From NCBI RefSeq assembly GCF_014201505.1, contig NZ_JACHEO010000002.1, forward strand, positions 186,001-250,000: DNA of 64,000 nt. The letters run 5' to 3'. A program made the translations under genes and the position numbers. Of the stretch, positions 18,345 through 27,137 are shown piece by piece (the first letter of the stretch is position 1; every line of letters begins with the position of its first letter). The notes under the pieces are model-generated. The model was not told the origin of the DNA and did not search any database. It saw nothing but the letters and a program-made list of their open reading frames with translations. This DNA comes from Desulfoprunum benzoelyticum (GTDB lineage: Bacteria; Desulfobacterota; Desulfobulbia; Desulfobulbales; Desulfocapsaceae).

Positions 18345-19130
18345 TCAGCATCGCCATTCCAACATCGTGCCCAGTTCTGTCTTCAGTTTGAGGCCACCGG
18401 CGTATCGCCATCCCTGTCGTCGAATCCGTGCCTTCAACCCCTGAATATATTTCTTGAATTCGATTTCAATCGCCACAGGATGTTGAAAGGTAAAGGCTTG
18501 CATCTCCCTCAGCCGTTCAACTGCACGACAAACCGTCTGATAAATTTCCTTCTCCACCACTACGGGGTGCTTGCTGTAGGCACAGTTGCGACCGTAACCT
18601 TTTTTCGTCACGACTGTCCCAATCCAGGGCATGAAGCGCGAAGCCTCGTCACATCCCTTATCGTCACTGGCAACCAGTATCAGCAGCACCCCCAGTTCCC
18701 CAGCCACCGAGGCGTCAAGGGCCATTTCGCCCACCTCCTGCCCATGCACGCGAATGGCGCGATAGGCAGCCGGGCTGTAGGTGTGAGCAAGGACGGCGTC
18801 AGGCGTCCCCTCCATGGCGTGATACCCAATCATCAGCACCCCGACGTAACTTTCGTCCAACTGGGGGAACCGCCGGCCGAATCTGGTCCCCAACACTACC
18901 TCGCAACGGTGATCGAGGCGGTCAAAAACTAGATTAGAGCCAAACCCGTGATTGTCCCACACTACCACTTGAGTCGCGCCGACGTCAAAAAGGGCCCGCG
19001 CCGCCGCGTCGGTTTCGCGGGTGGCTTGCTCCCGCGCAAAAACCATATCCCTGGAGTTGCTGAGTGCATGGCCAGGCTCGCCCACCACACAAGCCGGACC
19101 ATCGCAATCAACGGCGATCATGAATTTCAT
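18345..19130 (-). CDS. M55 family D-aminopeptidase (DppA-like)
   Basis: A 261-residue zinc peptidase of family M55, whose characterised member DppA cleaves D-amino acid peptides. Putative metal ligands are at the N terminus (IAVDCDGPACVVGEPG), in DNHG at about 75 and in IGYHAMEGT at about 107-115. The later ILVASDDKGCDEA and VVTKKGYGRNCAYS also match the family. ATG 19130 is preferred over 19202, because the extra residues come from a heptad-repeat tract. M55 proteins are usually in peptide-uptake operons; its place in a glycan cluster is unusual and may point to a D-amino-acid-linked substrate, which is inference. Confidence 0.87.
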   Translation of the reverse strand: MKFMIAVDCDGPACVVGEPGHALSNSRDMVFAREQATRETDAAARALFDVGATQVVVWDNHGFGSNLVFDRLDHRCEVVLGTRFGRRFPQLDESYVGVLMIGYHAMEGTPDAVLAHTYSPAAYRAIRVHGQEVGEMALDASVAGELGVLLILVASDDKGCDEASRFMPWIGTVVTKKGYGRNCAYSKHPVVVEKEIYQTVCRAVERLREMQAFTFQHPVAIEIEFKKYIQGLKARIRRQGWRYAGGLKLKTELGTMLEWRC

Positions 19131-19139
19131 AAACGATTC

Positions 19140-19258
19140 CCTATAAAGCGCTAAGGACTGAATGCTGGGGACTGAGCGCTGAGGACTGAGTAATACCAAC
19201 ACACCGCAAGGATCGATTTTTCAACTCAGTCCTCAGCACTCTGCACTCAAAACTCTCT
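19140..19258. repeat. Heptad repeat tracts in inverted orientation
   Basis: Degenerate heptad tracts: GGGACTGAGCGCTGAGGACT at about 19169 and the complementary orientation CTCAGTCCTCAGCACTCTGC at about 19226. Opposite orientations let the transcript fold into a hairpin between the ligase and peptidase genes. Confidence 0.75.
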
Positions 19259-20620
19259 CTTCCCATATAGTTCTTCCGCCACCTTGCTGATCACCGGCCG
19301 GTATTTGCCCGAGCGGGCCGGGGCGATGTCGGCGACGATTTCCACTTGAATCTTGTCGTCCCCACCCAGGCGTTGCGCGGCCTTTTTCTTCACCAGTTCA
19401 ATGCCGTCCGCCGGGAAGCGGTCGTCCACCGCCAGACGGATAAGGATCTCGCCGAGTTTCTCCTGCACGACCTGGAATTTGACGATCCCCGGCACCGAGC
19501 GGGCGATGTAGATGAAGGAATAGCCGACTACCCACTTGCCGGCCTTGGTTACTACAAACTCGACCGCCCGGCCGCCGCTGATACGCACGCTGGAGAGGTT
19601 GCGCCCGCAAGCGCAGGGCTGCTGCGAAAGGGTCACGATGTCGCCGGTGCGGTAGCGAATGATCGGAAAGGCCGGGCCGACGATGTTGGTCACCACCAGT
19701 TCCCCCTCGCCGTCGGTCGGTTGGAGGGTTTCGGGATCGATGGTTTCGAGGATCAGCTGCTCGTCCATGCAATGCATGGTGCCGTGCTCGCACTCGTGGC
19801 CTATCAGTCCGGCCTCGCGCAGACCGTAGGAATCGCGTACCGGCACGCCGAACCCGTCGGCGATCAGTTGCCGGTCGACATCGGAGAGCATTTCACTGGT
19901 GGTGATGATCACCGTCAGCCCGCGTCGGTGCAACTCCTTCAGATCGAGGCCGAGGGAGTCTGCCATGGTCACGGTCAGTACGAAAGTGCTGGGATAACCA
20001 AAGATGCACCTGGGGCCCCAGGCCAACCAATCCGCATAGTTCTTTTTCAGTCGCTCCGGGTTGACTTCGAAGCCGTTGGTCAAACCGTCATTGATGAGCC
20101 AGTCGCGTATTCGCTTGATCCGGTCCTGTTTGCTGAGTTCGACTGGCGAGCCCCAGTAGTAAAGCTCCTTTTCCCCTCGACGGACCCCGACCCACTCGTG
20201 TCCCCGCATGCGCGCCGCGTTGATGTGCGCCTCGCGGGTGGATGAAGTGTAGAATTCGAGAGCCTCGTTGGTCGAGCCGCTGGTGCGCACCATCTGCACC
20301 CGCTTGCCTTCCTCACGCCAGACCATCTCCTCCCGGCGATGGCGCAGGGTATTCTTCTCCAGCAGGGGAAAGCGTCGCAGGTCGTCCAGAGAACGGATCT
20401 CCTCGGGGCGTATCCCGTGGGCATCCATCACCTTCCGCCAATAGAGGGTGTGTTCATAAGCGCTGCGGACCATCGTCTGCAACCGCTCCAGACGCAACTG
20501 TCGTAACCGCTCCGGCGACCAGCGTTCGCTTGCCAGCAGCTCGTCCAGAATCCGGAAACTGGAACGGCCAAGGGCGAGTTCCTGAAGATGAAACAGATTG
20601 CGCGCTATGATTGGGAGCAT
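19247..20620 (-). CDS. CapK/PaaK-like AMP-binding ligase
   Basis: A 457-residue adenylate-forming enzyme of the phenylacetate-CoA ligase/CapK family. AMP-binding motifs: VRTSGSTNEALEFYTSS (phosphate loop), DSYGLREAGLIGHECEHGTMH, and YRTGDIVTL; CACGRN follows. CapK-like members are common in capsule loci, where they are thought to activate an acyl or amino acid group for glycan decoration. The true substrate is unknown. It is co-directional with the deacetylase upstream and the M55 peptidase downstream; the three could make or remove an acyl or aminoacyl substituent. Confidence 0.88.
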   Translation of the reverse strand: MLPIIARNLFHLQELALGRSSFRILDELLASERWSPERLRQLRLERLQTMVRSAYEHTLYWRKVMDAHGIRPEEIRSLDDLRRFPLLEKNTLRHRREEMVWREEGKRVQMVRTSGSTNEALEFYTSSTREAHINAARMRGHEWVGVRRGEKELYYWGSPVELSKQDRIKRIRDWLINDGLTNGFEVNPERLKKNYADWLAWGPRCIFGYPSTFVLTVTMADSLGLDLKELHRRGLTVIITTSEMLSDVDRQLIADGFGVPVRDSYGLREAGLIGHECEHGTMHCMDEQLILETIDPETLQPTDGEGELVVTNIVGPAFPIIRYRTGDIVTLSQQPCACGRNLSSVRISGGRAVEFVVTKAGKWVVGYSFIYIARSVPGIVKFQVVQEKLGEILIRLAVDDRFPADGIELVKKKAAQRLGGDDKIQVEIVADIAPARSGKYRPVISKVAEELYGKREF

Positions 20621-20639
20621 GGAATATCTCCTGGGTGAT

Positions 20640-20708
20640 TAGGACTTAGTGCTGAGTGCTGAGTGCTGAGACAGTTCTACTCAGTCCTTAGCACTAAGTC
20701 CTTAGAAC
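20640..20708. repeat. Heptad repeat tract with inverted arms
   Basis: Four heptads (TTAGTGCTGAGTGCTGAGTG and on) followed after a short spacer by the complementary CTCAGTCCTTAGCACTAAGT. The arms can pair, giving a hairpin between the deacetylase and ligase genes. Confidence 0.8.
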
Positions 20709-20713
20709 TGACT

Positions 20714-21721
20714 TTAATACCAATAAAAATTGTTCAATCCCTGCACGATCTTGCGAAGCATGGCCCGGGGTGGATTGTTGACCAGGCAGGGAGCCACCGT
20801 CTTCGGCTGGTAGCCCTCCTCCTGCACCAGCCGCCCGAGTTCGGCGAAGGTGCCGGGGGGATAAAGGCGGCGGTTATCGTCGAGCCATGCGCAGAAGCGC
20901 TCGAAGCGCCGCGTCACCACCCGGTTGAGCTTGCCGTCGCGGTACTGCTTATCCCGCACCTTGAAGAGGCTGAAACTGTGCAGGATCAGCACCGCGTCGC
21001 CCCCGGCGTCGCAGATCATCTGTACCGCCTCCCGGCATTCCTCGAAAGAGGAGCCCATGAGATCCACCGGCTTGGCCGGGTGCATGCCCGGCAGCTTCGG
21101 CTGCTCGTAGGCGGACAGGGCCACCTCCAGCACATCGCCGAACCACTTGGCGCCGTTATACCGTTCGGTTTCCCGAAACCGGCATTGTCCGCCGACATAG
21201 GGGAAGGTGTAGCTGCTATCGATCCACAGCCCCGCTTCCGCCAAGGCCGCCAAGGTCTCTTCCGAAGCGCCCATGTTGCCCGCCCGAAAAGCGATGGGGC
21301 GGGTGCCGGTCCAGGCCTCCAGCAGATCGGCGCCCCGCACGATCAGCTCTTTTTGCCATTCCCGCGGCAGATCGGCCATCTGGTCGGTTTGCAGGAAAGG
21401 ATTGCCCGTCCGATGCAGACCATAATGGACATGATTGGGATGAATATGCAATTGCACATCCTGTCCATGTTCCACCAGATAACGGGCTACCGGTTCGGTT
21501 TCTCCCGGCCAGCCGAGGTCGTCGTTGAAGGGTTCTAGGAAAAAGGTGGCCTTGAGGTCATGCCGAGAGAGGATTTCGCAGATCAGCGGTACGCCCAACT
21601 GCCGCCCGCCATACTCACCCATCATTCCCAGCCGGGGCGGAATCGGACGCAGCGCGGGATCGCCCCAGGCACCGCCCATGGAACATTCGACATCGAAGGT
21701 TATAAAAACACCGGGAGACAT
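20714..21721 (-). CDS. Polysaccharide deacetylase family protein
   Basis: A 335-residue NodB-fold protein. The start MSPGVFITFDVECSMGG (ATG 21721) carries the metal-binding Asp; KATFFLEPFND and VQLHIHPNHVHY provide a His motif, and AFRAGNMGASEETL corresponds to the catalytic RxG/A loop. VLILHSFSLFK supplies the late His. It probably deacetylates an N-acetyl sugar in the same pathway. An in-frame ATG at 21763 exists but would add residues before the conserved core. Flanked by the ATP-grasp gene upstream and CapK-like ligase downstream. Confidence 0.85.
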   Translation of the reverse strand: MSPGVFITFDVECSMGGAWGDPALRPIPPRLGMMGEYGGRQLGVPLICEILSRHDLKATFFLEPFNDDLGWPGETEPVARYLVEHGQDVQLHIHPNHVHYGLHRTGNPFLQTDQMADLPREWQKELIVRGADLLEAWTGTRPIAFRAGNMGASEETLAALAEAGLWIDSSYTFPYVGGQCRFRETERYNGAKWFGDVLEVALSAYEQPKLPGMHPAKPVDLMGSSFEECREAVQMICDAGGDAVLILHSFSLFKVRDKQYRDGKLNRVVTRRFERFCAWLDDNRRLYPPGTFAELGRLVQEEGYQPKTVAPCLVNNPPRAMLRKIVQGLNNFYWY

Positions 21722-21839
21722 GAAACCTCTCTTCGCCACGGACACACAGTTCCCGGCGGACAATTTCTTTGAAACACGCTATGTTTGTATCGTTTTTCCT
21801 TTTTTGTCCGTGTCTTTCCGTGTGGGTCCTTAGACCGTA

Positions 21840-23099
21840 TCATGCCTTTCCTTCCGGATTCCCGATAATATCATGTCCACGAGCCCCAAGTTTTTTGACC
21901 ATCTGTTTAAAATCGACCAAGAATGGTTTGATATCCGATAGCAGGAATGAATCATCCCTGGTCCAGGGGCCGCAGTTCCAAAGGAAAGTCGCCACAGCAA
22001 CGACAGGATGAAGGGATGACTGACCGGGTGGCAACAGATCGCCTCGAAGATGACCCAGCAGCCAGTTGGCACTACCGCCAAGGATCCGGGAACGAAGTCC
22101 GACGCGATACGAATTCTTTGCCATTTTTTCCGGTTCGAAATGACTCTGCCACAACAGGAAAGGGGCTTCGAAGCCGGCCATGATCACCGTCGGCAGGCCG
22201 CCGCTGAAGCGCGGGTTGATTTCCAGAAAGATGTACTTGCCCGTCGCCGGGTCATAATGGAACTGGACGCCGGCAATCCCCTGCCAGTTCAAGGCCTGCA
22301 GTAACTTTACCGTATCGTCAATGACCGGTTGGTGATGGCAACTGACTCGCTGCACCGTCACCCCGCCGGCCAGTGGCATGTGGTGCTCGCCGATATAATC
22401 CCCTGTGCCCACGGGTTGTCCGTCGTGCATGAGGATCTGCACATGCTCCTCGACCCCGGGATGGTATTCCTGGACGATGACGTTGTCGGCAAAATTCCTG
22501 AACTGATTGTACCAGCGCTCCAAGGCTGTCTTATCTTCCGCGTAGGCGGTCTTCAACGGCATCTTGCCGGCGTCGATGTTCTGCCGGCGGGTGCGCAGTA
22601 CTAGAGGGAATTGCAGCGCCATCCCGCCGTGTGCCTCCATCAGTTCATCGAGGCGCATCCCCTTGGCTACCGGAATCCCCAGATCAACGCAGAGGGTTTG
22701 CAGATAGTCCTTGTCCGTCGACTTGTCGAACAGTTCGCGGCTCGGCGAAAAAAGGTGTATCCCCGGCTCGAACCGCTCGCGCATCGAGATCAGGGCGTTG
22801 TGGTAGCCTTCGGAGACCGGCATGATCGAACCGACATCGAGTCGGTGGACCAGGGCTTCGATCTCGTCGGCGAACCCCGCCTCGCTCGGCCGATGCTCCA
22901 GCAGCCAGGCGCTGGCGGTATAACGGCTGTGCGCCGACTGCCCCTCGGGGGTGTTGACGATGGCATGCACAGTCAGGCCATTGCGGGCCAGGCTGCGCAC
23001 CACCCACAACCCTACCTGGGTATCGCCGACAATCGCCAGTACCCGCCGTTTTCGATCCGGGTCGATCAGGGACGGGTTGATCGGTTTGGCACATTGCAT
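21840..23099 (-). CDS. ATP-grasp carboxylate-amine ligase-like protein
   Basis: A 419-residue ATP-grasp protein. The N-terminal pre-ATP-grasp domain has VLAIVGDTQVGLWVVRSLA, and the ATP-grasp core is recognisable from FDKSTDKDYLQTLCVDLGIP, FPLVLRTRRQN, VIVQEYHPGVEEHVQIL and the metal/ATP loop FLEINPRFSGGLP. Such ligases join a carboxylate to an amine or thiol. In this cluster it could add an amino acid to a uronic or amino sugar, but the substrate is unknown. It is followed by the deacetylase on the same strand. Confidence 0.85.
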   Translation of the reverse strand: MQCAKPINPSLIDPDRKRRVLAIVGDTQVGLWVVRSLARNGLTVHAIVNTPEGQSAHSRYTASAWLLEHRPSEAGFADEIEALVHRLDVGSIMPVSEGYHNALISMRERFEPGIHLFSPSRELFDKSTDKDYLQTLCVDLGIPVAKGMRLDELMEAHGGMALQFPLVLRTRRQNIDAGKMPLKTAYAEDKTALERWYNQFRNFADNVIVQEYHPGVEEHVQILMHDGQPVGTGDYIGEHHMPLAGGVTVQRVSCHHQPVIDDTVKLLQALNWQGIAGVQFHYDPATGKYIFLEINPRFSGGLPTVIMAGFEAPFLLWQSHFEPEKMAKNSYRVGLRSRILGGSANWLLGHLRGDLLPPGQSSLHPVVAVATFLWNCGPWTRDDSFLLSDIKPFLVDFKQMVKKLGARGHDIIGNPEGKA

Positions 23100-23172
23100 A
23101 GGTGCTCCTATTCAGGCATCTCCAATATTTTCAGCGTATCTAATTCAATGCAAAAACAAAAGGGGGGCTTAT

Positions 23173-24324
23173 TCATTTCGACGCGGTTCTTAGAACTTCT
23201 CTCACTTCTTCGGCTACCCCTTGCCAGCTTCGCACCTTGCTGACCCGCACGACCTCCTCGGCATGCCAGGCGCGGCTCAAGACCTCGGCGATGGCCTGCC
23301 ATAACGGTTCGACCTGTTTAGCCGGAACGATCTGTCCCGCATGGGGGACGGGGAGGATATCAGGGACGGCGCCGACGTCGGTCGCGATAACCGGCGTCCC
23401 GCTTGCCAGGCTCTCCAGCACCGCATTCGGGCAGCCTTCCCGGTAGGACGCCAGGACACTTACATCGGCGGCGTTATAATACAGGGGAATTTTATCATAG
23501 GGTTGCCGCCCGGATAAAATCAACCGGTCTTCAACACCGACCGAGCGAGCCACCTCCCGCAACTTCTCCGGGGTGCCGCCCTGAGCCTCGCCGCCAACGA
23601 CAAGAAGTTGAACATCCTTTGGTAGATGGACAAGAGCACGAATTACTTCGTGATGTCCTTTGCGGTGACCGAGATGCGCCACGGTGACCAGCAATCGCCC
23701 CTCTCCCGGCAGACCCAGCTGTTGCCGGCAATGCCGCCGATCACGAGGTTTGAAATGCTCCCGGTCGACGCCGTTGCTGATGACATGCAGGCGCGCGCGG
23801 GGAACTCCCAACTTATGAGCCTCTTCGGCCATTTTCGACGAGACGCTGATCACCGCTGCCGCCCCTTGCAAGGCCTTCGAACATTGGCGGGTCTGGGACG
23901 GCACTTTCAAGCATTCATAGATTTTTCCCCGCAAGGTGATGACGTAGGGGATGCCCAACTCCCGGGCGAGAACCGCCACTCCCACCCCGTCGGGCCAGAC
24001 GAAATGGGCATCGAGCACATCGGGCCGCCACTCGCGGAGAAGATTCCTCAGCCAGGGCTTGAGACCGAGGGCGTAGAAGCTGGCGTCGGCGTTCTTGAAA
24101 AAGCGGGGAATGTAGAAAAAACGCGGACGATGAACGTGCAAGCCGCGCCAGGGTTGCGCCTGGGGATGGCCGCACTCCCTGGTAAGGCCGGGAAACCAGG
24201 GGACCGGAGAACAGACCCGCAGCTCTTCCAGGCGCGCCAGCGCCGCCAGCCGCTGATAGACGAACATCCCCCAGGTGGGATTGTCCTGATTTGGAAAACA
24301 GTATGAAAACGAGAGAATTTTCAA
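23173..24324 (-). CDS. Glycosyltransferase family 4 protein
   Basis: A 383-residue GT-B glycosyltransferase. N-terminal acceptor domain: LSFSYCFPNQDNPTWGMFVY and LDAHFVWPDGVGVAVLAREL. C-terminal donor domain: ISNGVDREHFKPRDR, LLVTVAHLGHRKGHHEVIRAL, and the GT4 signature SYREGCPNAVLESLASGTPV with ATDVGAVPDIL. It transfers a sugar from a nucleotide donor at the cytoplasmic face during glycan assembly; the sugar cannot be assigned from sequence alone. Confidence 0.9.
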   Translation of the reverse strand: MKILSFSYCFPNQDNPTWGMFVYQRLAALARLEELRVCSPVPWFPGLTRECGHPQAQPWRGLHVHRPRFFYIPRFFKNADASFYALGLKPWLRNLLREWRPDVLDAHFVWPDGVGVAVLARELGIPYVITLRGKIYECLKVPSQTRQCSKALQGAAAVISVSSKMAEEAHKLGVPRARLHVISNGVDREHFKPRDRRHCRQQLGLPGEGRLLVTVAHLGHRKGHHEVIRALVHLPKDVQLLVVGGEAQGGTPEKLREVARSVGVEDRLILSGRQPYDKIPLYYNAADVSVLASYREGCPNAVLESLASGTPVIATDVGAVPDILPVPHAGQIVPAKQVEPLWQAIAEVLSRAWHAEEVVRVSKVRSWQGVAEEVREVLRTASK

Positions 24325-24345
24325 CAGACCCCCTGAATATCACAT

Positions 24346-24462
24346 TCTCAGTGCTGAGGACTTAGGACTGAGTGCTGAGTAAAAACAGCTTCCACTCAGC
24401 ACTCAGCACTGATTTTTCCTAAGCACTCAGCACTAAGCCCTCAGCACTAAGCCCTCAGTACT
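24346..24462. repeat. Heptad repeat array at glycosyltransferase junction
   Basis: About 110 bases of heptads in both orientations: CTCAGTGCTGAGGACTTAGG on the left, then CACTCAGCACTCAGCACTGA and AAGCACTCAGCACTAAGCCC to the right. The last units enter the 3' end of the glycosyltransferase gene at 24447, whose final residues KVLRA are encoded within the repeat. Confidence 0.85.
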
Positions 24463-25565
24463 TTCCCATACCATCCCACATACTCATCCACCATCCGCTC
24501 GACGCCGAAGGCCCGTTCCACATGCGCCTTTCCGGCGGCAGCGAGGTTTTCGGCCAGAACGGGTTCGGTGGCCAGTCGGGCCATGGCCGTCGCCAGTTGC
24601 GTCGGTTGCGCGGCGTCGACCAGCAGTGTTTGTTCGCCCACCGCGTCGGGAATCCCGCCAACCCGCGTTGCCACGACCGGCAGACCGGCCATCATCGCTT
24701 CGAGGATGACCATCGGCAGCCCTTCGCTGCGGCTGGAGAGGACGAAGGCATCGGCGGCGGCGTAGAGGGTGGCGGTGTCTTGGCGAAAGCCGAGAAACCG
24801 GCAGCGGTCCCCCACCTGCCGCTCGTCGATCCGGAGCAACAGCATGCGGCAGTAATCGCTTTCGTTCAGGGTGCCGGCAACGACAACCCGCGCATCCTGT
24901 CCCGGCGGCAGCAGGGCCACGGCGTCGATGAGGTCTTCGAAACCCTTTTCGGGGCGGGGATTGCCGACTGCCAGAAAGAGAAAATCCCCAGGATTGCAGC
25001 CAAACTCTGTGCGTACCCGTTCGCGGTTGGCGGAGTCACAGGGAGCGGCGGGCACTCCGTTGGCAATCACCTCAATCGGCTTCTGCCAGTTCAAATATTC
25101 CCGGTGACGCTGGGCGACCTTTGCCGAAACGGCGGAAAAAGCGGTGAGGAACCGGACAAAGAAACGGTTTCTCGACCTCAGGCTTTCAAAGCCTTCGTAG
25201 AGCAGGCCGTGGGCGGTAAAGAGAAGCGGCTTCCGCCCGGCCAGAACATTGGCGGCGGCGGCATAGGGGAGACTGGCGTAGTCGTGCACATGGATGACCG
25301 AGGGATTGAAGCGGCTCAGTTCCCGGTGCAGACGCCAGACCGCACCGAGATCCTTGCCGCTGAAACTGTTGAGGGCCACCAGACGCACTGCCGTTCCCTC
25401 GAATTCGGAAGCGAGCAGGCCGGGACCTTGCAGGCAGATGACCAGCACCGGGATATTCCGCGCCGCCAAGCCCCTGGCCAGATGCACGACCACCCGCTCC
25501 ATGCCGCCGGGGCGGAGTTCGGAGAGGATCAGGGCGAGGCGAAGATTTGCGAATGAAGAAATCAA
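24447..25565 (-). CDS. Glycosyltransferase family 4 protein
   Basis: A 372-residue GT-B glycosyltransferase. Motifs: ALILSELRPGGMERVVVHLA (N-terminal Gly-rich acceptor loop), IHVHDYASLPYAA, IANGVPAAPC, FLAVGNPRPEKGFEDLIDAV, and the EX7E-type donor site SSRSEGLPMVILEAMMAGLPVV shortened here as SEGLPMVILEAM. The start is uncertain: TTG 25565 has GAGG five bases before it and begins close to the conserved region; an ATG at 25616 would add 17 residues. The last codons lie in a heptad repeat. Confidence 0.88.
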   Translation of the reverse strand: MISSFANLRLALILSELRPGGMERVVVHLARGLAARNIPVLVICLQGPGLLASEFEGTAVRLVALNSFSGKDLGAVWRLHRELSRFNPSVIHVHDYASLPYAAAANVLAGRKPLLFTAHGLLYEGFESLRSRNRFFVRFLTAFSAVSAKVAQRHREYLNWQKPIEVIANGVPAAPCDSANRERVRTEFGCNPGDFLFLAVGNPRPEKGFEDLIDAVALLPPGQDARVVVAGTLNESDYCRMLLLRIDERQVGDRCRFLGFRQDTATLYAAADAFVLSSRSEGLPMVILEAMMAGLPVVATRVGGIPDAVGEQTLLVDAAQPTQLATAMARLATEPVLAENLAAAGKAHVERAFGVERMVDEYVGWYGKVLRA

Positions 25566-25640
25566 AAGAACCTCGAATCTTTGGACCAGAAAACCAGTCC
25601 CACGCAAAGACGCCAAGACGCGGTTAAGACCTTCAAAACT

Positions 25641-25729
25641 TAGGGGCCGTTACGAAATAACCGTTACATTTTTCACCATTTCGTTACGGCCCCTTATGCC
25701 GAAAAGGTATTTCTGCGTAACGGTTATTG
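25641..25729. repeat. Interleaved inverted repeats (pseudoknot-like geometry)
   Basis: Arm A at 25643-25657 (GGGGCCGTTACGAAA) pairs with A' at 25679-25693 (TTTCGTTACGGCCCC) with one mismatch. Arm B at 25657-25667 (ATAACCGTTAC) lies in the A loop and pairs with B' at 25717-25727 (GTAACGGTTAT). The order A-B-A'-B' would allow alternative or pseudoknotted folding. It sits in the 254-base gap between the O-antigen ligase and a glycosyltransferase; the rest of the gap holds degenerate GCAAAGACGC-type repeats and no gene. Confidence 0.7.
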
Positions 25730-25819
25730 TTTGACGACGGCTTAGAGTCGTATTGCCTTTACCACGTCTTTGTGGCTTGAGGGTGCGGAGCGAACGGGCG
25801 TAAGACACAGGTTGTTGGT

Positions 25820-27136
25820 TTACACCATCGGCCGCCCACCAGCCTGCACCTCCCCCATGATGTGATTATCGTAAGCACGGCGCAGACAAATCGGCAGCAT
25901 GAGCAGCAACCAGACAACTTCGATATAAATCATGGTGATTGCGATCCCGCAGGTGAGAATGACAACCAGCGAAACAACCAGAGCAAAGTAGAATTGATTA
26001 AAATCTTCTGCTTTCTCCGCCACAAGATTAACTGCACCGTCATGCACTTTCTTCAGATTTCCGTAAGCCTGCCAAAGCAAAAACAAAAATAACGAAATTC
26101 CGACCACCCCCAGTTCGGCGGCGCATTTCACGTAGGTACTATGGGAATCCTTGCCTTCATACTCGGGGATATATTTGCCGATAGTCTGGTACCAGTTACC
26201 GGGCCCAATGCCAATCGGGTTGTTGGCAACCATCTTTGCCCCCGCCTTCCAGAGCTCAATCCGACTGGAAGTCGAGGAGTCCATGGACTGCTGATCGGTT
26301 GTAATCGTCAGAATCCGCTCAATGAAAAAAGCGTCGGATAGATAGAGGCCGCCAAGGCCGCCCAAGATCAGCAGCAAGATGATTTTTTTCCGCAGTTTTT
26401 TCGGGGCAAACCAGAGAGCCGCGACAGCCCCCATAGCCACCCCCAGAAAGGCCCCGCGACTGCGGCAGAGAATGATGGCGTTGGCGGTGAAGGCGCCACA
26501 GGCCAAGGCGTAGAGTTTAACGAGCCAATGCTTGCTGCGCAGAAACTGGATGCCGATGATCGGCAGGATCGCCGCCATGAACGCGGCAAAAAAGTTGGCT
26601 TCGTCAAAATCGGCCCCGCCAATCCCCTCAAGCCGCCCTCTGACAAAGCGCCCGTAGGGGGTCTGCCAGGCTTTTATGCCCAGAATCAAGCCGACCGTCG
26701 CCAGCACCCAGAACAGGCCGTTGAGTTTTTTGAGGTCGGTAATGACATGGGTCATCATCAGGGTGAAGATCACGATCTTGGTGAGTTTGAACGCAGGATG
26801 GTCAACACTCCCGTAACGACCGACGGTTTCGGGGCTTACAAAAAACAGCAGCCAGACCAAGGCTAAAAAGGCAAGCAACGTCTTTTCCTGCGGATAAAGA
26901 AGGGCGTCGCCGAACCGCAGTTTTTTCCACTGCAAAACTATGCCGGCCATGGTTGCCAGGGCCAGGGTGAACGATACGCGCAAACCCATATTGGCAAAGG
27001 GCTGCCCCCACCACTGCCCGCTGGGGTTGATGCAGTAATCGGCCAGATAACCGTAAATGCCGAGATGCGGCAAAAAAAACGCGCCGACAACGCAAAAGCC
27101 GAACAGGCCGATAAAGAGCAATCCCTTCGATGACAT
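25820..27136 (-). CDS. O-antigen ligase/polymerase family membrane protein
   Basis: A 438-residue polytopic membrane protein of the Wzy/WaaL family, resembling the exosortase-associated O-glycosylation ligase (TIGR03097 type). About 10-12 hydrophobic helices are visible. The Wzy_C periplasmic loop is recognisable: SSRIELWKAGAKMVANNPIG, IGPGNWYQTIGKYIPEYEG and DSHSTYVKCAAELGVVG, with the conserved Arg and His. It would polymerise lipid-linked repeat units or transfer glycan to an acceptor. Its start is one base beyond the stop of the downstream glycosyltransferase in the reading order, so the pair is probably co-transcribed. Confidence 0.88.
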   Translation of the reverse strand: MSSKGLLFIGLFGFCVVGAFFLPHLGIYGYLADYCINPSGQWWGQPFANMGLRVSFTLALATMAGIVLQWKKLRFGDALLYPQEKTLLAFLALVWLLFFVSPETVGRYGSVDHPAFKLTKIVIFTLMMTHVITDLKKLNGLFWVLATVGLILGIKAWQTPYGRFVRGRLEGIGGADFDEANFFAAFMAAILPIIGIQFLRSKHWLVKLYALACGAFTANAIILCRSRGAFLGVAMGAVAALWFAPKKLRKKIILLLILGGLGGLYLSDAFFIERILTITTDQQSMDSSTSSRIELWKAGAKMVANNPIGIGPGNWYQTIGKYIPEYEGKDSHSTYVKCAAELGVVGISLFLFLLWQAYGNLKKVHDGAVNLVAEKAEDFNQFYFALVVSLVVILTCGIAITMIYIEVVWLLLMLPICLRRAYDNHIMGEVQAGGRPMV

Positions 27137-27137
27137 G

